Shown here one piece after another: positions 1 through 7,346 of a stretch of DNA of 25,147 bases. The notes beneath the pieces were generated by a model. That model had not been told where the DNA came from. It saw nothing but the letters and a program-made list of their open reading frames with translations, and searched no databases. This DNA comes from JAWXBG01 sp044375415 (GTDB taxonomy: Bacteria > Bacteroidota > Bacteroidia > Flavobacteriales_D > Sanyastnellaceae), in the NCBI GenBank assembly GCA_044375415.1, contig JBILMS010000051.1, positions 1 to 25,147 of the forward strand, written 5' to 3'. Every line of letters begins with the position of its first letter. Position 1 is the stretch's first letter. The translations under genes were made by a program, and so were the position numbers.

Positions 1-115
1 GATTGAAGTTCTCAGAGAATTTGTATTAAGTACAAAGTATTATGAATTAAGATACATTTCGTTTATCTGATCTGATCAATTCCTCATTGAACGATTTTCT
101 ACGCGCTGAAAGCGC
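1..115 (+). repeat. Dispersed repeat A, copy 1 (5' half)
   Basis: Bases 1-53 are identical to 294-346, and similarity continues to a small palindrome at 103-115 (GCGCT-GAA-AGCGC). Only the first half of the repeat is present; the half found at 463-600 is missing. The copy probably extends off the left edge of the window. Confidence 0.85.
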
Positions 116-293
116 AACTGGCGCGGGTTTCGAGCGGATGGTTTTGACAGGCTGGACGATTGGATTATGAATTTCGTTTTTTGGAACAAGATAACCCGTG
201 CCTAAACTAGGTTCGGCATCTGCCGAGTTGAGTGACCGGACGAGACCCTTTAAATTTCTTCAGGTTTTTTTACCACAGAGGAAGGGAAGATTT

Positions 294-600
294 GATTGAA
301 GTTCTCAGAGAATTTGTATTAAGTACAAAGTATTATGAATTAAGATTGATTGCGTTTATCTGATGTGATCAATTCCTCACCGACCGGGTTTTTCCGTGCT
401 GAAAGCGCATTATATACTAGAAAAACGATTTCCCAGAACGGTCCTAGTCGCGCTGAAAGCGCATTATTTATCGTCGAGTTTGTGACATGAACGATGTGTT
501 TTTAGACGGTTCTCATATATCTGAAGCGATTTGGTTAGACAAGAGCTGCAGTATTTTTAACACAAAGGAATTACCAAGAATTCACTATGACGCACAAAGG
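294..600 (+). repeat. Dispersed repeat A, copy 2 (left of hipBA)
   Basis: This is the longest copy. Its 5' half (294-410) matches copy 1 and copy 3; bases 333-395 are identical to 2471-2533. Two REP-like palindromes (396-408 and 450-462, core GCTGAAAGCGC) flank a 40-bp spacer that copy 3 lacks. The 3' half (463-600) matches 2547-2690 imperfectly and ends in an 'acacaaaggaattaccaag' type tail. A further relative of that 3' half lies at 15021-15102. Confidence 0.9.
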
Positions 601-878
601 ATTTAGCGCGACAAAAGCCACCCTTTCCCTTTTTTGTTACGTCGTCACCCTGCGCTCGCACGGTCATGCGTGATGCGGAGGATCAAATCGGAGAATAATT
701 GTCTTCATGGGCTTCAGCCCATAATGCAAAATCGTTTTGAAAACCGCATTTCGGAGACGCGTCGTGCCCGGCGGCTTTGTTCCCAGAGCTTGTCGAAGGG
801 TGCCCCGGGCCTCGACGACGCGAATCTCATAAAAGCGACAAAAAGCATAGTAAAACAATCAATATTAAATAAAAGGCA

Positions 879-904
879 TATATTTGCATATAAAACTATG
901 CAAA
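879..904 (+). promoter_or_regulatory. hipBA promoter with HipB operator-like palindrome
   Basis: A TATATTTG at 879-886 fits the Bacteroidota -7 consensus TAnnTTTG exactly. Overlapping it is a perfect 8-bp inverted repeat, TTTGCATA (883-890), six bases, TATGCAAA (897-904), which ends directly before the hipB start codon. No clear -33 element is visible. HipB proteins are known to bind inverted repeats over their own promoter, so this is the natural autoregulatory operator. Binding is inferred; the palindrome and -7 match are seen. Confidence 0.65.
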
Positions 905-1174
905 ATGCCCTTTAACCTCTCCACCGTTCAAGATGTCAAGCTGGATATAGGAGTTTGGCTACGATTGATGCGCAAGTCACGGAAATTGTCTCAAGCGGAA
1001 TTCGCTTCTGAATTAGGCGTGTCGCGCATTACCCTCCAAAATGCCGAGAACGGAAAAAACATCACCATCGACACACTTTTATTGCTTTTCAGACATTTCG
1101 ATGAACTTGAAGGAATACACAAATTCATCCGAGAGAAGAAAGAAGGCTTGGCAAATAATCGATCATTATATTAG
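905..1174 (+). CDS. hipB: HipB-type antitoxin, HTH_XRE regulator
   Basis: This 89-residue protein has an XRE-family helix-turn-helix at about residues 28-52 (LSQAEFASELGVSRITLQNAE, the classic Q-x3-A-x3-G-x-S spacing). HipB binds and neutralises HipA and represses the operon through DNA binding. I chose the ATG at 905 over the in-frame TTG at 884 because 884 lies inside the -7 promoter element. The hipA gene starts 5 bases after the stop, the usual antitoxin-first order. The C-terminal tail (residues 72-89) is charged and may contact HipA. The identity as HipB rests on the HTH plus the hipA neighbour. Confidence 0.88.
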   Translation: MPFNLSTVQDVKLDIGVWLRLMRKSRKLSQAEFASELGVSRITLQNAENGKNITIDTLLLLFRHFDELEGIHKFIREKKEGLANNRSLY

Positions 1175-1179
1175 GAACG

Positions 1180-2451
1180 ATGAAGGCTCAGGAAAAAATT
1201 GATGTGATATGTTTTGGTCGGGAAATCGGTCGACTTGCCTGGAATCAACAAAGATCCGAAACCACATTTCAGTACAATCCGGACTATCTAACTAAGGGCA
1301 TTTATTCGCAGCTCATTCCAGAGACCGGAGTGGTTAAAAAGACCAAGGCGCCTCAGGTTTTTAGGAGTCTTGATCGAGGAAGTTTTCGAGGACTTCCTTC
1401 TGTTTTTGCCGACTCGTTACCCGATGAATTTGGCAACCGACTATTCAAAACATGGTTGGATGCTCAGAAGAAATTCCGGGAAGTTTCGGCCCTTGAACAG
1501 CTGACCTATGTGGCTCATCGCGGCATGGGCGCTTTTGAATACAAACCTGCAAAACCATTATCTGCTAGAAATGCTATTCATTTGGATGAGGTTGTATCCG
1601 TCTTGAAAAAAGTTCTTGAATCCAAGGAGGATATTTCGAAGTTAGGTATTGACGAATCGGCCTTGTTAACCCTATACAAAGTGGGCACTTCTGCCGGAGG
1701 TGTTCGTCCAAAAGTCCTCATATCGGAGAATGTTTTAACCGGTAAAATGATACCGGGAGATATAAATCACACTTCGGATTATCATCATTATTTGGTCAAA
1801 CTTCATTTGGATGAAGAGCTCGGATATCATCGCGAACGAATAGAATACGCGTATTATCACACCACCACTCAATTGGGAATTGAAATGAGCGATTCGAAAT
1901 TGATGGACGACAAACATTTTGCGACCCTGCGATTTGATCGCATAAACGGAAGAAAAATTCATGTGCTCACCGCCAGTGGACTTACCGGTTGGGACTTTAA
2001 AGATCCACTTGTTTCATCGTACGAAAATTTGTTTGACTTGGCCCTCTTTTTGAAATTGCCACATGTAGAAATTGAACAGTTATTTAGGAGGATGATTTTT
2101 AATTTGGTTTATGCGAATCTGGACGACCATCTAAAAAACCACAGTTTTCGATACGACCAAGAAAACGATAAGTGGCATCTTGCACCGGCATACGACATCA
2201 CCTATGCACTTAACCCCTTGCTTCATTTCACCAAAACATCGAGAGCTCTTTCTATCAATGGAAAAAGAACGGACATAGTTCATTCAGATATCTTGGAACT
2301 AGCATCAAAATACACGATTCGAGATGCAAAAGGCATAATCAAAAACACGATAAACGGCATAGACCTTTTCCGCCAAACAGCCAAAGACCTCGACATCGAA
2401 GAGAATGTAATCGCGGGAATGATGAAGGGCTTTTGGAAGGGTCGGGGGTGA
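1180..2451 (+). CDS. hipA: HipA-family serine/threonine kinase toxin
   Basis: At 423 residues this is a full-length HipA, with both the N-terminal subdomain (about 10-125) and the kinase-like C-terminal domain (about 165-390). Visible landmarks are the flexible Ser/Gly loop at 169-174 (GTSAGG), the catalytic-loop signature NLDDHLKN at 313-320 (the HipA form of H-x-D-x-K-N) and the metal-binding Asp at 339 in APAYDIT. HipA kinases phosphorylate aminoacyl-tRNA synthetases (GltX in E. coli) and so halt translation and favour persistence; the target here is unknown. No catalytic residue looks lost, so it is probably active. A glutaminyl-tRNA synthetase gene lies 6 kb downstream, but nothing in the sequence links the two. 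Copies of repeat A flank the operon, and one begins right at the hipA stop codon. Confidence 0.93.
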   Translation: MKAQEKIDVICFGREIGRLAWNQQRSETTFQYNPDYLTKGIYSQLIPETGVVKKTKAPQVFRSLDRGSFRGLPSVFADSLPDEFGNRLFKTWLDAQKKFREVSALEQLTYVAHRGMGAFEYKPAKPLSARNAIHLDEVVSVLKKVLESKEDISKLGIDESALLTLYKVGTSAGGVRPKVLISENVLTGKMIPGDINHTSDYHHYLVKLHLDEELGYHRERIEYAYYHTTTQLGIEMSDSKLMDDKHFATLRFDRINGRKIHVLTASGLTGWDFKDPLVSSYENLFDLALFLKLPHVEIEQLFRRMIFNLVYANLDDHLKNHSFRYDQENDKWHLAPAYDITYALNPLLHFTKTSRALSINGKRTDIVHSDILELASKYTIRDAKGIIKNTINGIDLFRQTAKDLDIEENVIAGMMKGFWKGRG

Positions 2452-2690
2452 TTGAATTAAGTACAACGAATTATGAATTAAGATTGATTGCGTTTATCTG
2501 ATGTGATCAATTCCTCACCGACCGGGTTTTTCCCCGCTGAAAGCGCATTATTTATCGTCGAGTCTGTGCGATGAATAGTGTACATAGACAGTTCTGGTAT
2601 ATCTGAAGCGAATTGCCAAAACAAGACCCGCCGTTGTTTTAACCCAAAGGAATTACCAAGTGTTCACTAAGAGGCACTAAGAAGGTATAA
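2452..2690 (+). repeat. Dispersed repeat A, copy 3 (right of hipBA)
   Basis: The copy runs from the hipA stop codon to about 2690. Bases 2471-2533 are identical to 333-395. The REP-like palindrome is at 2534-2546, and the 3' half ends with an 'acccaaaggaattaccaag' tail. Just beyond it, 2690-2745 resembles the reverse complement of 404-462, so the right side of hipBA also carries an inverted copy of the repeat's central part. No gene is visible between 2452 and 2834. Confidence 0.9.
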
Positions 2691-2795
2691 TGCGCTTTCA
2701 GCTCTTGTGAACCGTCCCGCTCATTCCGTTTCTAGTAAATAATGCGCCTTCACCGCGTCTCGTAGAAGAATCCTCTCCCCAAACGCGCACCCCAT

Positions 2796-2816
2796 CCATC
2801 ACCCATCACCCATCAC
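2796..2816 (+). repeat. Heptanucleotide microsatellite, three CCATCAC units
   Basis: Three exact head-to-tail units of the 7-mer CCATCAC, preceded by a partial unit, directly upstream of the photolyase start. It belongs with the other period-7 arrays in the window (10501-10521, 14979-15020, 18083-18103). Confidence 0.8.
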
Positions 2817-2870
2817 CACCCCCGCGAACATCAATTGGAAATAACTGTTCTCCCCCAAAACAACCCCCTC

Positions 2871-4343
2871 TTGGAAATCACGCTTATTCTCCCCGACCAC
2901 CTCTTCCCCGAATCCCCTCTTCTCTCCAAGAGCCGCCCCGTCTATCTCGTGGAAGAAGACCTCTGCTTCCGTCAATACTCCTTTCACAAACAAAAGCTCG
3001 TCTTGCATCGCGCTTCGATGAAGACCTTTACCAAAGAGCAGACACAACGAGGCTTTGACGTCCGCTACTTCGAAAGTGCCCCTTACAATGCAGACATCCG
3101 AAAGCTAATTCCGCAATGGGCCGAGGAGGGCATACGTGTCATCCACCACCACCGCCTTTCCGACGATTGGTTAGATCGCCGATTAACACGCGCCGCAGAA
3201 GAGTCCGGAATAAAATTGATCTCCTATAGATCCCCCGGATTTCTGAATGATTCCGATCAAGCCGCAGAACTGCTCGGCCCGAAGCGACCCTATTTCCAAA
3301 CAGATTTTTACATTCGTCAACGAAAGCAGCGTTCGGTTCTGCTTTTAGAAAACCAAAAACCCCTCGGAGGCAAGTGGTCCTTTGATCAGGAGAATCGCAG
3401 ACGATTTCCTGCGGGAGAGTTTATTCCTGAAATGCCGAGGGCAAAAGAAACCCCGGCGGTAGCGGAAGCTAGAGTTTATGTCGAAAAACACTTTCCAACG
3501 AATTGGGGACTTTCAGACGGACCCCATCTCTTTGCTACTTCGCACGAAGAAAGTCTCGAATGGCTCGATCGATTTCTACGCGAGCGACTCGAGAAATTCG
3601 GCGATTATGAAGACGCCATCGTACATCGTCAGACGGTCTTGTACCATTCCGTGCTCAGCCCCATGATCAACATAGGCCTGCTGAGCCCGCAGGAGGTCTT
3701 AGATCGCGTTTTAGACTATGCCCAACAAGGTACGGCCATCAACTCCCTCGAAGGTTTTGTGCGGCAGGTAATGGGCTGGCGAGAGTTTATACATCTCGTA
3801 TATCACCAATCCGGCAGGCAGCAGCGCACTACTAATTGCTGGGGATTTAACCGACCCATCCCCGATTCATTTCGAAAAGGCGAAACGGGTATAGCCCCCA
3901 TCGACCTCACCCTTCAAAAGTTAATTCGCACAGGATACTGTCATCACATAGAACGTCTGATGGTTTTGGGCAATTTCTTTTTGCTCTGCGAATTCAATCC
4001 CGACGAAGTGTACCGCTGGTTCATGGAATTTTTCATCGACTCCTACGACTGGGTGATGGTACCCAACGTCTACGGCATGACCCAATTCGCGGACGGCGGC
4101 CTCATGACCACCAAACCTTACATCTCCGGCAGTAACTATCTTTCAAAAATGTCCGACTACCCGAAAGGTCCGTGGCAAGCGACCTGGGACGGTTTGTTCT
4201 GGAGATATATGCATGTGCACCGGGAGTTCTTTTTATCGAATCCACGGTTGGGGATGTTGGTTCATACTTTTGATAAGATGGACCCTTCAAAGAAGAAGAT
4301 TCATTTGGATAACGCCGAGGAGTTTTTGAAGAGTTTGAATTAA
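2871..4343 (+). CDS. Photolyase, bacterial (6-4)/FeS-BCP (PhrB) family, cluster cysteines absent
   Basis: Light-driven, FAD-dependent repair of UV photoproducts, probably (6-4) lesions, is the expected role. The N-terminus (LILPDHLF, then FHKQKLVLHRASM) and the C-terminal half (HHIERLMVLGN, PNVYGMTQFADGGLMTTKPY, NPRLGMLVHTFDKMD) are those of the prokaryotic cryptochrome/(6-4) photolyase family. From my knowledge of the family, four Cys normally hold a 4Fe-4S cluster. The corresponding sites read Pro343, Pro431 and Pro434 (SDYPKGP instead of SDYC-x2-C), and the last Cys is also missing. There is no ATG near the start. I chose TTG 2871 because MEITLILPDHLF fits the family start; an in-frame TTG at 2835 would add 12 residues. 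Length is 490 residues. The family assignment is firm; the lesion specificity is inferred. Confidence 0.9.
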   Translation: MEITLILPDHLFPESPLLSKSRPVYLVEEDLCFRQYSFHKQKLVLHRASMKTFTKEQTQRGFDVRYFESAPYNADIRKLIPQWAEEGIRVIHHHRLSDDWLDRRLTRAAEESGIKLISYRSPGFLNDSDQAAELLGPKRPYFQTDFYIRQRKQRSVLLLENQKPLGGKWSFDQENRRRFPAGEFIPEMPRAKETPAVAEARVYVEKHFPTNWGLSDGPHLFATSHEESLEWLDRFLRERLEKFGDYEDAIVHRQTVLYHSVLSPMINIGLLSPQEVLDRVLDYAQQGTAINSLEGFVRQVMGWREFIHLVYHQSGRQQRTTNCWGFNRPIPDSFRKGETGIAPIDLTLQKLIRTGYCHHIERLMVLGNFFLLCEFNPDEVYRWFMEFFIDSYDWVMVPNVYGMTQFADGGLMTTKPYISGSNYLSKMSDYPKGPWQATWDGLFWRYMHVHREFFLSNPRLGMLVHTFDKMDPSKKKIHLDNAEEFLKSLN

Positions 4344-4495
4344 GAGAATCTTCTCCCTAAACGCGAAGCCCCCATTTTCCATTTTGAATTTTCCATTTTA
4401 CATTCCTTCTAGCGTACCTCCGCGTTACTAAATCCGGAAAGTCCTCGCTAGGAAAGTCTTCTCCCCCATCGCAAATCCCCCATTTTTTATTTCAT

Positions 4496-4503
4496 TACTT
4501 TTG
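4496..4503 (+). promoter_or_regulatory. -7 promoter element TACTTTTG
   Basis: Exact match to TAnnTTTG, 20 bases before the ATG at 4524. No -33 element is obvious. It probably drives the membrane protein gene and prsW. Confidence 0.5.
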
Positions 4504-4523
4504 ATAAAAACAGGATCATACCC

Positions 4524-5039
4524 ATGACCAAACGAGACCTTTTCACCATCATCATAAAAATAATTGGACTGCGACTTTTGCTAACATTTTTAACGGCAGT
4601 CCTTCCTTTTATTGTACAAATTGGCTATTCGACTTTGGAGACGCGCATGGTCTTGACATTGGTATTAGAGATCGTGGTTTATGTGGCGTTTGCACTGTTC
4701 TTAATGATTAAATCGTCGGCAGTACTTCGAATCTTTAAACTCGACAAAGGATTTGAAGAAGACCGCATAGACTTCGGACAACTTGGTGTCAAGGATCTGT
4801 TTAAAGTAGCTTCTATTGTCGTTGGTGGCGAGCTGATTGTCGAACAGGTCAGTTTGTTTTTAACCTATTCCTACAACGCCTTTCACATGAGTCAAATCGG
4901 CATGGAAGAGGAATCAAGGAGTTTCTTTGAATGGATTTTGTGTGGTATAAATCTCATCATCGGATTTTTATTGATCACACAGTATAATTTTATAGCGAAG
5001 AAACTTATGCCTAAAGGGGAATTAGTCGAGGAAGAGTGA
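4524..5039 (+). CDS. Four-helix integral membrane protein of unknown function
   Basis: I do not recognise this family. The 171-residue protein has about four hydrophobic segments (roughly residues 10-32, 42-64, 90-115 and 137-157). A charged loop lies between the second and third (around 70-88, FKLDKGFEEDRIDFGQLGVKD), and the C-terminal tail is acidic (GELVEEE). There is no signal peptide or catalytic motif. A -7 promoter element sits 20 bases upstream. The PrsW-type protease begins 69 bases after the stop in the same direction, so the two are probably co-transcribed. A role as partner or substrate of that protease is possible but only inferred from position. Confidence 0.75.
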   Translation: MTKRDLFTIIIKIIGLRLLLTFLTAVLPFIVQIGYSTLETRMVLTLVLEIVVYVAFALFLMIKSSAVLRIFKLDKGFEEDRIDFGQLGVKDLFKVASIVVGGELIVEQVSLFLTYSYNAFHMSQIGMEEESRSFFEWILCGINLIIGFLLITQYNFIAKKLMPKGELVEEE

Positions 5040-5108
5040 ATGGAAATTGGGAATATGACCGAATGGAAAACATGTTGTTGAACTGCATAATTTGACGAGC
5101 AAATAGGT

Positions 5109-6455
5109 ATGCTTCCGATACAACCCGTCCTCATTTTCCTACCCGTCGTTCTTTTCATAGCATGGATATGGATTGATTATTATCGACTCATAGATCTCTA
5201 TGAGAAGGATGCCCTTCCTTCTATTTTACTTACTTTTTTCCTGGGTTGTCTATCTCCTTTTTTGGTGCTGCAGGCACAGATGGTTGTACCGTTTTTACAA
5301 GAGGAAAATTTGAACGGCGAATGGATCAATGATCTTACCTATTTTGTTTTTCATGTGGGTATGGTAGAGGAGATTGCGAAAACATTGTTTTTTCTTTTCG
5401 CTTGGTTTTTGTTGCGAAAACGCATAAACGAATCCATCGATATTATTGCCTATTCATGTATAACCGCTCTCGGTTTTGCGGCTACCGAAAACATGCTCTA
5501 CTTCGTAAATCACGGTCCGGTGATCATTGTCGGAAGAGCTGTATTAGCTACTATTTCACACATGATAGATGGCGCCATTATCGGATATGGATTTGTTCTT
5601 TACAAGTATCACCCGAAGGGACAGAAATGGTGGATATTACCGGGATACCTGAGCGCCGCAATAATCATTCACGGACTGTACGACTTTATCATTACGGCAA
5701 CAGGGAGCGGCACCATTATGTATTTATCTATTGGCACATTTTTCCTTTTAACTATATCCGTTTTCGCTACCACCCTAAACAATGGACTCAACAACTCAAG
5801 TTACTTCTCATACCACAGAGCCATTGATTCATCTCGCTTATCGAAACGGATGATTTTATATTATCTCAGCATCATCGTGATACAGGGTATCCTGATTACT
5901 ATGTTTTTTGGCTTTGACCAAGCTATTTTACAAACCACGGTTGGAGAAATATTTGTCTTCTTCATTGTGTTTATTACGATAATGCGCATAAGTCGTTTTA
6001 CACTCATTCGGGGCTATTGGGAGGACATCCGACTCGAGCTTCCTATGCGATTTAATCAAGGTGGACGGGGTATGGAAATCCGCGGCAACCCTTATAACGA
6101 CACGCAGATTCAGTCCCTCGCCGAAATGCAAGTTTTGTTTGTGCCCATGGGACGTGAGGGCAAGGCCTTGAATGGAACACACTATGGATTCATCGGTCGC
6201 AAGCACTTTTTATCGGACCTCACCGGCATTTGGAAAGCAATTATATACGATCAGGAAGTAGGCGGTGAATCAAAGTCGTATGTGATTATGCCAAAAACAA
6301 AAGGCGACGATTTGATGCATGATAAATATCCGATCGTCGGTTTATTTCACGGACCTGTCTTGGGGGAAGATGATATCACAGCGTTTTCCAGATTAGAATT
6401 TACAATTATCCAATGGGCTTATATAATGCCGGTGGAAGGTGAAGAAGCGATTTAG
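5109..6455 (+). CDS. PrsW-family intramembrane metalloprotease with C-terminal soluble extension
   Basis: PrsW proteases cut membrane-embedded substrates such as anti-sigma factors (RsiW in Bacillus). The family signatures are all visible: EEIAK with Glu87, Glu88 and Lys91; GFAATEN with Glu127; SHMIDG with His151; HGLYDF with His188 and Asp192. Six to eight membrane segments occupy about residues 5-305. After these comes a soluble region of about 140 residues (310-448) that I cannot assign, longer than in a minimal PrsW of about 220-300 residues. The gene follows an unknown four-helix membrane protein by 69 bases. No sigma or anti-sigma gene lies nearby, so the substrate is unknown. The gene symbol is left empty because orthology to prsW itself is not established. 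Confidence 0.88.
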   Translation: MLPIQPVLIFLPVVLFIAWIWIDYYRLIDLYEKDALPSILLTFFLGCLSPFLVLQAQMVVPFLQEENLNGEWINDLTYFVFHVGMVEEIAKTLFFLFAWFLLRKRINESIDIIAYSCITALGFAATENMLYFVNHGPVIIVGRAVLATISHMIDGAIIGYGFVLYKYHPKGQKWWILPGYLSAAIIIHGLYDFIITATGSGTIMYLSIGTFFLLTISVFATTLNNGLNNSSYFSYHRAIDSSRLSKRMILYYLSIIVIQGILITMFFGFDQAILQTTVGEIFVFFIVFITIMRISRFTLIRGYWEDIRLELPMRFNQGGRGMEIRGNPYNDTQIQSLAEMQVLFVPMGREGKALNGTHYGFIGRKHFLSDLTGIWKAIIYDQEVGGESKSYVIMPKTKGDDLMHDKYPIVGLFHGPVLGEDDITAFSRLEFTIIQWAYIMPVEGEEAI

Positions 6456-6617
6456 TGTGGAGTAATTCCTGCCGGTGATATAGTCACGTTCGCCCTTCGA
6501 CGCACTCGCTTTGATAGCTTGCTCAGGGTCACCTATGCTGACATGTTGGTGTGAGGTGGGTGATACTTCCCTGAATCAGCACCGTTAGCCTGAGCGATGA
6601 ATGCCGGGGCGCTAGGG

Positions 6618-6638
6618 ATCGAAGGGCAACAACAGTTC
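6618..6638 (+). repeat. Short dispersed repeat, copy 1
   Basis: A 21-base string beginning ATCGAAGGGCAACAACAG is exactly repeated at 7007-7027, and an imperfect version is at 12368-12389. In each case a 'gagaaa' or 'gaagaaa' motif follows within about 20 bases, so the repeat unit is longer than the exact core. Confidence 0.7.
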
Positions 6639-6701
6639 GGAGCCCGGAGAAACAGGAGCAGGATACGCACGAGACGATTTGTCTTCGTATGTCGGCATCA
6701 T

Positions 6702-6880
6702 TCTCCGAATAGGTCCTGCGCAGCGATCAATGTGTTGAGAAGAGCGCTCTCCGAATAGGTCCTGCGCAAAGGGGTATTGAGGCGAGCGAGCTATAAATAG
6801 GTTCTGCGCCACGCGCGACGCGTTGAGACGAGTGATCTCCGGATAGGTCCTGCGCCACGCGCGTGCTGCGCGAGCTCAGG
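6702..6880 (+). repeat. Imperfect tandem repeat, four units of about 44 bp
   Basis: The core ATAGGTCCTGCGC (one unit has TTC for TCC) recurs with spacings of 46, 42 and 46 bases: 6708, 6754, 6796 and 6842. The intervals carry a weaker shared motif of the form TTGAGRCGAGYG. Units 3 and 4 also share ACGCGCG after the core. It is not a CRISPR: the unit is too degenerate and the spacers resemble one another. Confidence 0.75.
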
Positions 6881-6906
6881 ATGACGGCTTGGCGGAAAAA
6901 AAGGGG

Positions 6907-6947
6907 GGGGGTGAAAAGGGGCCGCGCAGCGGCCCCTTTTCACCCCC
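6907..6947. repeat. Perfect 19-bp inverted repeat with 3-base loop
   Basis: Left arm 6907-6925 and right arm 6929-6947 are perfectly complementary around a GCA loop. The left arm is almost entirely purine (GGGGGTGAAAAGGGG then CCGC) and is preceded by a run of G and A. RNA from either strand would form a very stable hairpin. No U-tract follows on the plus strand. It could stop transcription into the 3' side of the prsW unit, but it lies 450 bases past that gene. Confidence 0.85.
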
Positions 6948-7006
6948 TACCCACAAAACGCGCACGTCAGCCTGAGTGAATCGTCGCGAGTTACGAGTGA
7001 CGATGA

Positions 7007-7027
7007 ATCGAAGGGCAACAACAGTTC
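7007..7027 (+). repeat. Short dispersed repeat, copy 2
   Basis: Exact 21-base copy of 6618-6638, also followed within a few bases by a 'gaagaaac' motif. Confidence 0.7.
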
Positions 7028-7346
7028 TCTGTTCGAAGAAACAAAAAGAACCTGCGGGGTTATTAGCTGCGGAGCAGCGAAATCTTTGTAGAAGAGTGAG
7101 TTAGAACGTGTGCCGGAGCCACATAGTGGCGGCATACATCTATACAGCTCCCGTCCAAGGCCCCAAATGTTAATGATAGGAAAAAGTGGATATAAAATAT
7201 ATGGGAGTAAAGTATGTAAAAAACTCTAGGAACATATTAAAAACTGGTATAAAAAGACATGTTAAATATCGGAAGAGGATATATCAAATAATATCGGAAT
7301 ATATATTTACCAAAATTCGGTTATTTCCACACCAACAATATTTTTC

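Larger units (their letters stand above)
1..878. other. Gene-free repeat region upstream of hipBA
   Basis: I see no convincing gene here. The open frames present are short and have no family resemblance. The stretch holds two copies of a dispersed repeat (1-115 and 294-600, listed separately). It then has GC-richer spacer containing a small hairpin near 708-722 (a TGGGCT-type palindrome with a TTCA loop) and a sequence near 783-800 resembling the common intergenic string 'agcttgtcgaaggg'. Base composition switches to AT-rich at about 835, where the hipBA promoter begins. Confidence 0.6.
6456..7346. other. Long gene-free region with tandem repeats and a hairpin
   Basis: Nearly 900 bases with no credible gene. 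It contains a four-unit tandem repeat (6702-6880), a 19-bp perfect hairpin (6907-6947) and two copies of a 21-base dispersed string (6618-6638 and 7007-7027). After about 7165 the sequence turns strongly AT-rich and leads into the Fic-like gene. Short minus-strand frames here merely translate the repeats, for example AQDLFGERSSQ-like peptides. Confidence 0.6.

Noticed and set aside
634..915. 93-residue plus-strand frame before hipB
   Set aside because: It runs through the hipBA promoter and repeat-like spacer, has no family features and overlaps the hipB start in another frame.
5402..5827. 141-residue plus-strand frame within the PrsW gene
   Set aside because: Alternate-frame shadow of a well-supported protease with all catalytic motifs in the main frame.
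6702..6880. CRISPR array
   Set aside because: Units are imperfect, the intervals resemble each other rather than being unique, and no cas gene is nearby.
6612..7135. Two minus-strand frames of 62-66 residues in the gene desert
   Set aside because: They translate dispersed and tandem repeats (shared ELLLPFD and AQDLFGERSSQ peptides) and show no sign of independent coding.
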